A stretch of 9,657 nucleotides of DNA from Vibrio madracius (lineage in GTDB: Bacteria; Pseudomonadota; Gammaproteobacteria; Enterobacterales; Vibrionaceae): positions 1 through 9,657 of the forward strand of contig ASHK01000110.1 of assembly GCA_000695745.1 (NCBI GenBank). Reading direction: 5' to 3'. The notes under the pieces were generated by a model. It was not told the origin of the DNA. It did not search any database and worked only from the letters and a program-made list of their open reading frames with translations. Made by a program: the position numbers and the translations under genes. Below, piece after piece: positions 6,700-9,657 of this stretch (within the stretch, counting starts at the first letter, position 1; each line of letters begins with the position of its first letter).

Positions 6700-7188
6700 A
6701 TGGATATTGAAAAAATGACACCTCGCCGACCATATATGCTTCGTGCATTTTATGATTGGCTGGTGGAAAATGATCTAACACCACACATTGTTGTCGATGC
6801 AATGTTGCCTGGAGTTCGTGTTCCTCAAGAGTTTATTCAGGATGGCCAGATCATATTGAATATAGCTCCTAGAGCCGTCGGTCAACTGGAGCTAGGTAAT
6901 GAAGCGATTACTTTTCATGCTCGTTTTGGTGGCCGACCACACTCAGTAATTGTACCTCTCTATTCTGTGCAAGCTATTTATGCTCGTGAGAATGGTGCTG
7001 GCACGATGTTTGAGCCAGAAGATGCCTATCTATCGATTGAAGAAGAAGACATCACAGAGGCTTCACCAGTTTCAGGACTCTCTGTCGCATCGGATCCTGA
7101 AACTTCTGAGCAGGAAACACCTTCTCCTGATGGTGATGATGAACCGCCGAAGCCAAAGGGTCGCCCAAGCTTACGTGTGGTGAAATAG
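6700..7188 (+). CDS. sspB: SspB, ClpXP specificity adaptor
   Basis: 162 residues from the ATG at 6700. SspB binds the ssrA tag on stalled-ribosome products and delivers them to the ClpXP protease. The folded N-domain (about 1-112) has family segments TPRRPYMLRAFYDWL, VLNIAPRAVG-like ILNIAPRAVG, RFGGRP and IYARENGAGTMFEPE. A flexible acidic linker rich in Glu, Pro and Ser (about 113-152) leads to the C-terminal ClpX-binding tail LRVVK. A GTG at 6694, just after the sspA stop, is in frame but the family begins with MD plus a few residues before TPRRPY, so the ATG is preferred. There is no strong ribosome binding site, which suggests coupling to sspA translation. Confidence 0.97.
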   Translation: MDIEKMTPRRPYMLRAFYDWLVENDLTPHIVVDAMLPGVRVPQEFIQDGQIILNIAPRAVGQLELGNEAITFHARFGGRPHSVIVPLYSVQAIYARENGAGTMFEPEDAYLSIEEEDITEASPVSGLSVASDPETSEQETPSPDGDDEPPKPKGRPSLRVVK

Positions 7189-7197
7189 ACATAAGAC

Positions 7198-7229
7198 AAA
7201 AAAAGCTGCAGATGATTGCAGCTTTTTTT
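7198..7229 (+). terminator. Terminator of sspAB
   Basis: AAAAAAAGCTGCA (7198-7210) pairs perfectly with TGCAGCTTTTTTT (7217-7229) around GATGAT, 10 bases after the sspB stop. Symmetry of the A- and T-runs makes it potentially two-way. Confidence 0.92.
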
Positions 7230-7291
7230 ATACCTAGAAAACTCACAAGAACGCACTTATCAATCAATTCTATTCATTGGATGTCTTTATC

Positions 7292-7319
7292 TTGAGACAT
7301 GAAAAATACGTGCTACTGT
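7292..7319 (+). promoter_or_regulatory. Putative promoter with palindromic operator at its start point
   Basis: TTGAGA (7292-7297), a 16-base spacer and TACTGT (7314-7319), with TGC just ahead of the -10, predict a start near 7326. That position falls inside the perfect palindrome at 7320-7337, the geometry of a repressor site. A second candidate, TTGACC (7350-7355) with TAAACT (7372-7377), lies downstream. Confidence 0.4.
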
Positions 7320-7337
7320 ATTAGACTAAAGTCTAAT
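7320..7337. repeat. Perfect 18-bp palindrome, candidate operator
   Basis: ATTAGACT and AGTCTAAT are exact inverted repeats separated by AA. The site directly follows a putative -10. The binding protein is unknown to me; it does not match the MetJ, ArgR, LexA or Fur boxes I know. Confidence 0.6.
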
Positions 7338-7366
7338 GCTGGTTAAAACTTGACCTGAAAGCGATA

Positions 7367-7434
7367 ATCAGTAAACTACCAGTTCTTGAATAGAAGTCAC
7401 ATTTTTTATAAACACTTTTACTGATTTCAAGAAC
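7367..7434 (+). repeat. Two interlocked 9-bp inverted repeats (A-B-A'-B')
   Basis: ATCAGTAAA (7367-7375) is complementary to TTTACTGAT (7417-7425); GTTCTTGAA (7382-7390) is complementary to TTCAAGAAC (7426-7434). The order A, B, A', B' is that of a pseudoknot or of two mutually exclusive hairpins. With no bases between A' and B' and only six between A and B, full formation of both would be strained, so alternation is more likely (inference). Confidence 0.6.
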
Positions 7435-7448
7435 GGAATTCTTCAAGT

Positions 7449-7475
7449 TTTGACAAATATCTTAAGGATGTCAAA
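7449..7475 (+). repeat. Inverted repeat TTTGACA/TGTCAAA before the small ORF
   Basis: TTTGACA (7449-7455) and TGTCAAA (7469-7475) are exact complements with 13 bases between, centred on CTTAAG. The first arm holds a consensus -35 (TTGACA) whose best -10 (AATAGT, 7474-7479, 18-base spacer) is weak. It can be a leader hairpin or part of a promoter. Confidence 0.45.
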
Positions 7476-7498
7476 TAGTTGGGTGGTAGAGGTTCGTT

Positions 7499-7630
7499 AT
7501 GTACAATCATTTTTTGGTAAGACTTACCATAGGAACTCTTGTTGTTTTAGGTATCAAGCTGAGTGCATTATACTTTTTGCCTATGGTGTTGCTATTGAAT
7601 ACGCATCATAAAGAGTTCTTCGGATGGTAA
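7499..7630 (+). CDS. Unrecognised 43-residue single-span membrane protein
   Basis: I do not recognise this protein. The reading frame runs from ATG 7499 (MYNHFLVRLTIGTL) to TAA 7630 (HHKEFFGW). Residues about 9-36 are almost wholly hydrophobic apart from one Lys, enough for one membrane span, flanked by His/Arg on one side and HHKE on the other. It has a good ribosome binding site, AGAGG, six bases before the ATG, and a strong terminator begins three bases after the stop, so it has the outline of a complete one-gene unit. A long leader with competing structures precedes it, as in some type I toxins and other regulated small membrane proteins; that parallel is speculation. It could also be a chance frame inside a non-coding RNA. 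Confidence 0.5.
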   Translation: MYNHFLVRLTIGTLVVLGIKLSALYFLPMVLLLNTHHKEFFGW

Positions 7631-7633
7631 AAA

Positions 7634-7655
7634 TCGGGGCTTGCCCCGATTTTTT
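7634..7655. terminator. Two-way terminator between the small ORF and the GntR gene
   Basis: ATCGGGG-CTTG-CCCCGAT forms a perfect stem, flanked by AAA on the left and TTTTT on the right. It can end plus-strand transcripts of the 43-residue ORF and minus-strand transcripts of the regulator, whose stop codon overlaps its edge. Confidence 0.9.
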
Positions 7656-8325
7656 ATGTCATTTCAATTTCGTCTACCGTTGACTCTATCTCTTTCATCA
7701 TTCGATTTACCTGCTCAGCAAGTTGCTGTTTGGCCCCATCGAGGTCTTTATCGAGAGTGAGTTTCATGATCTTTTCATGTTCGTCGAGATTGAATAACTC
7801 AGAAAAATTCTTTGGTGAATGGTTGAGCGAAATGCGTCGATAGCGCTTAACTTGTCTAACAATATCAGTGAAGAACTCAAGCATATTCTTAGAAAAACAA
7901 CCACTTAAAAGAGAAGTATAGAAGGCCTCTTGACGCTCTTCCCACTCTTGCCAATTGAAGTTTTCGCCCTGGAACTTAAAGCGCGATAATTTGTGGAATT
8001 CGGTCAGTATTTCCAGTTCCCAACCTTCACTGCCTTCCTTGATCGACTTTTCTAGAAGAACAGAAGAAACTACTTTAAGGCTTTCATGGAGGTCATAGAG
8101 TTCGACCTTAGAAATAGGCGCAACCCAGCATCCTTTTTGTGGTTCAAGCTTTACGTACTTGATCCACGAAAGCTGAATTAATGCCTCTCGGATAGGGGAT
8201 GCTCCTACGTTATATTTTTCTTTAAGCTCAGCGACAACCAATTTTTGGTTCGGTTTAAGCTCTCCGGAAAGTATATCCTGACAGATAAGCTTAGCTACTT
8301 TGTCTGTCAAAGTTGGGCTAGACAC
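7654..8325 (-). CDS. GntR-family transcriptional regulator, FCD (FadR-C) subfamily, CsiR/GlaR-like
   Basis: 223 residues from a GTG at 8325, chosen because GAGG lies six bases upstream; an in-frame ATG at 8337 (MRCIV) is the alternative. Residues about 7-70 are the winged helix: LICQDILSGELKPNQKL, then ELKEKYNVGASPIREAL with the recognition helix, and KLEPQKGCWV in the wing. Residues about 78-212 resemble the all-helical FCD effector domain, with GWELEILTEFHKLSR and KRYRRISL as in CsiR/GlaR-type members. The usual metal-binding histidines are mostly replaced: the FH motif reads FY (Y136) and the C-terminal His reads Gln (Q205); H183 remains. Such regulators usually control metabolite uptake or catabolism; no target pathway is next door. 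It is transcribed toward the shared terminator and is probably monocistronic. Confidence 0.85.
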   Translation of the reverse strand: MSSPTLTDKVAKLICQDILSGELKPNQKLVVAELKEKYNVGASPIREALIQLSWIKYVKLEPQKGCWVAPISKVELYDLHESLKVVSSVLLEKSIKEGSEGWELEILTEFHKLSRFKFQGENFNWQEWEERQEAFYTSLLSGCFSKNMLEFFTDIVRQVKRYRRISLNHSPKNFSELFNLDEHEKIMKLTLDKDLDGAKQQLAEQVNRMMKEIESTVDEIEMT

Positions 8326-8397
8326 AATGCACCTCATTAACTCAATAGAATTACCTAAAAGCAACTCAGCGGTATGCTGTGTTGTAAAAACGCAAGG

Positions 8398-8426
8398 ATA
8401 GTACAGTGTGTTGAAAAACTGGGCAA
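8398..8426 (-). promoter_or_regulatory. Putative promoter of the GntR regulator gene with direct repeats
   Basis: On the minus strand TTGCCC (8426-8421), a 17-base spacer and TACTAT (8403-8398) predict a start near 8391. Two near-identical direct repeats, GTGTTGTAAAAAC (8379-8391) and GTGTTGAAAAAC (8408-8419, plus strand), lie at the start point and in the spacer, about 29 bases apart, and may be operators. Confidence 0.45.
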
Positions 8427-8435
8427 GATAATTAC

Positions 8436-8464
8436 AAAAAAAAGAGGACCTAGGTCCTCTTTTT
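8436..8464 (-). terminator. Terminator of pyk
   Basis: AAAAAGAGGAC (8439-8449) pairs with GTCCTCTTTTT (8454-8464) around CTAG; on the minus strand eight Ts follow. It lies 27 bases after the pyk stop and, being symmetric, separates pyk from the regulator promoter. Confidence 0.9.
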
Positions 8465-8491
8465 ATAGATGTTCTGAATGTACTGTAAGAA

Positions 8492-9657
8492 TTATAGTAC
8501 GTGAACAGATGCTGTGTTAGTTGTGCCTGAAGCGACTAGTGCACCAGAAACCATCACAACGATATCGCCTTTCTTACCAAAACCAGACTCTAGAGCGTAC
8601 TCTTTACCGTTTTTGTAGAATGCATCAGTGCTTGCAATAGAATCAACAAGAACTGGACGAACACCCTTAGTAAGAACTAGCTGTGCAGCAGTCTTAGGGT
8701 TAGTCGTTAGTGCAACGATGCTTGCAGTAGGGAAGTACTTACGTACAGAACGAGCAGATTTACCGCCTTCAGTCGCTACGATGATTAGCGGAGCAGCTAG
8801 TTTCTCTGCTGTATCTACTGCACCTTTACATACTGCTTCAGTGATGCGTAGGCGTGGGCTGTCTAGACGAGAACCTAGTTCAGCTTTTAGTGCACCGTCA
8901 GTACGGTTAGCGATTTGAGCCATGATAGTTACCGCTTCAACAGGGTACTTACCTTTCGCTGTCTCACCTGAAAGCATTACTGCATCAGTACCGTCCATGA
9001 TTGCGTTTGCAACGTCACCCGCTTCAGCACGAGTTGGACGTGGGTTGTGATCATAGAATCAAGCATTTGAGTTGCAGTGATAACTGTCTTACGAGCACGG
9101 TTACACTTCTCGATCATCATCTTCTGAGCGAAAATTACTTCTTCCGCAGGGATCTCAACACCTAGGTCGCCACGAGCAACCATGATACCGTCAGAAAGTT
9201 CTAGGATCTCGTCGAAGTTATCAACACCTTCTTGGTTCTCGATCTTAGAAATAATATGAATGTTCTCGCCGCCATTTGCGTTTAGAACCTCACGGATTTC
9301 TTTAACGTCAGATGCTTTACGGATGAAAGAAGCTGCAACGAAGTCAACACCTTGCTCACAACCAAATTTAAGGTCGTTTTTGTCTTTTTCAGATAGAGCA
9401 GGAAGTTGAACTGAAACGCCTGGTAGGTTAACACCTTTGTTTTCGCCTAGAGCACCATTGTTAAGAACTTTACACTTAACTTCAGTATCAGTTGTTGAGA
9501 TAACTTCCATTTCGATTAGGCCGTCATCTACTAGGATAGTGTTACCAGCAGAAAGGTCTTTTGCGAAACCAGCGTAAGTAACAGCAACAGTGTCTTTGTT
9601 ACCAACAACAGAGATATCTGTTGTGAAAGTGAATTCTTGACCAGCTACTAGATCAAC
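8492..9657 (-). CDS. pykF: Pyruvate kinase I (PykF type), C-terminal 388 codons; frame broken by one missing base
   Basis: Pyruvate kinase makes ATP and pyruvate from phosphoenolpyruvate and ADP, the last step of glycolysis. The window holds residues about 83-470 by comparison with E. coli PykF; the start lies beyond base 9657. Visible parts are the B domain ([11 protein letters not shown] to ILVDDGL), the TIM-barrel catalytic segments ISKIENQEG (catalytic Lys), [15 protein letters not shown] (metal and substrate loop) and [10 protein letters not shown], then [18 protein letters not shown], and the C-terminal effector domain ending [19 protein letters not shown]. After ATQMLDSMI the frame is lost because one base is missing near 9044-9047; restoring it gives [19 protein letters not shown] and exactly 388 codons. 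The resemblance is to the fructose-1,6-bisphosphate-activated form. Otherwise intact, so a sequencing error is likely. Confidence 0.93.

Larger units (their letters stand above)
7230..7498 (+). other. Non-coding, repeat-rich stretch before the small ORF
   Basis: No gene is seen between the sspB terminator and the 43-residue ORF. The stretch is AT-rich and unusually dense in inverted repeats: an 18-bp palindrome (7320-7337), two interlocked 9-bp pairs (7367-7434) and a TTTGACA/TGTCAAA pair (7449-7475). It is best read as promoter, operator and structured leader of the small ORF, or as part of a non-coding RNA ending at the terminator at 7634-7655. Confidence 0.55.

Noticed and set aside
7026..7267. 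Minus-strand frames opposite the sspB end and its terminator
   Set aside because: They are shadows of the acidic, repetitive SspB linker and run through the terminator.
8628..8918. 96-residue plus-strand frame opposite pyk
   Set aside because: Antisense to conserved pyruvate kinase codons; no start signal.
1..9657. tRNA or rRNA genes, CRISPR arrays, insertion sequences, integron sites
   Set aside because: No cloverleaf, rRNA segment, spaced repeat array, transposase fragment or attC-like site was seen in either strand.

Overview
The window looks like a chromosomal segment of a Vibrio species, or a close relative in the Vibrionaceae. The gene order degQ-zapG / zapE-rplM-rpsI-petABC-sspAB, the near-enterobacterial SspA, SspB, L13, S9 and PykF proteins and the presence of a cytochrome bc1 complex (absent from Escherichia coli) all fit. 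The genus is inferred from recalled protein families and synteny; no search was run.

Layout. On the minus strand at the left are the first codons of degQ (periplasmic protease, cut by the window edge) and zapG/yhcB. The degQ start is preceded by a good match to a sigma-E (RpoE) promoter. Divergently, on the plus strand, come zapE (AFG1-type ATPase), the ribosomal operon rplM-rpsI, the respiratory operon petA-petB-petC (overlapping start and stop codons) and the stress/proteolysis operon sspA-sspB. Clear factor-independent terminators close zapG, rpsI, petC and sspB. Between sspB and the next large gene is a 309-base non-coding stretch rich in inverted repeats, leading to an unrecognised 43-residue membrane-protein ORF and a two-way terminator. 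On the minus strand at the right are a GntR/FCD-family regulator and the last 388 codons of pyk (pykF-type pyruvate kinase), which runs off the window.

How the genes work together. zapE and zapG act in cell division and envelope assembly. rplM-rpsI make ribosomal proteins L13 and S9. petABC encode the three-subunit bc1 complex that passes electrons from quinol to cytochrome c. SspA is an RNA-polymerase-binding stress factor and SspB hands ssrA-tagged proteins to ClpXP. DegQ is envelope quality control. Apart from the sspB-pyk interval this is core housekeeping DNA.

Two points deserve attention. First, four conserved genes (zapE, petA, petC, pyk) carry five single-base indels, mostly in short homopolymers; adding or removing one base restores full-length family proteins each time. 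This points to sequencing or assembly error, not decay. Second, the least explained DNA is 7230-7655. A perfect 18-bp palindrome sits at a predicted promoter start; two interlocked 9-bp inverted repeats follow; the six bases between two of their arms are complementary to bases at the ribosome binding site of the 43-residue ORF. This is the best candidate here for an undescribed regulatory element.
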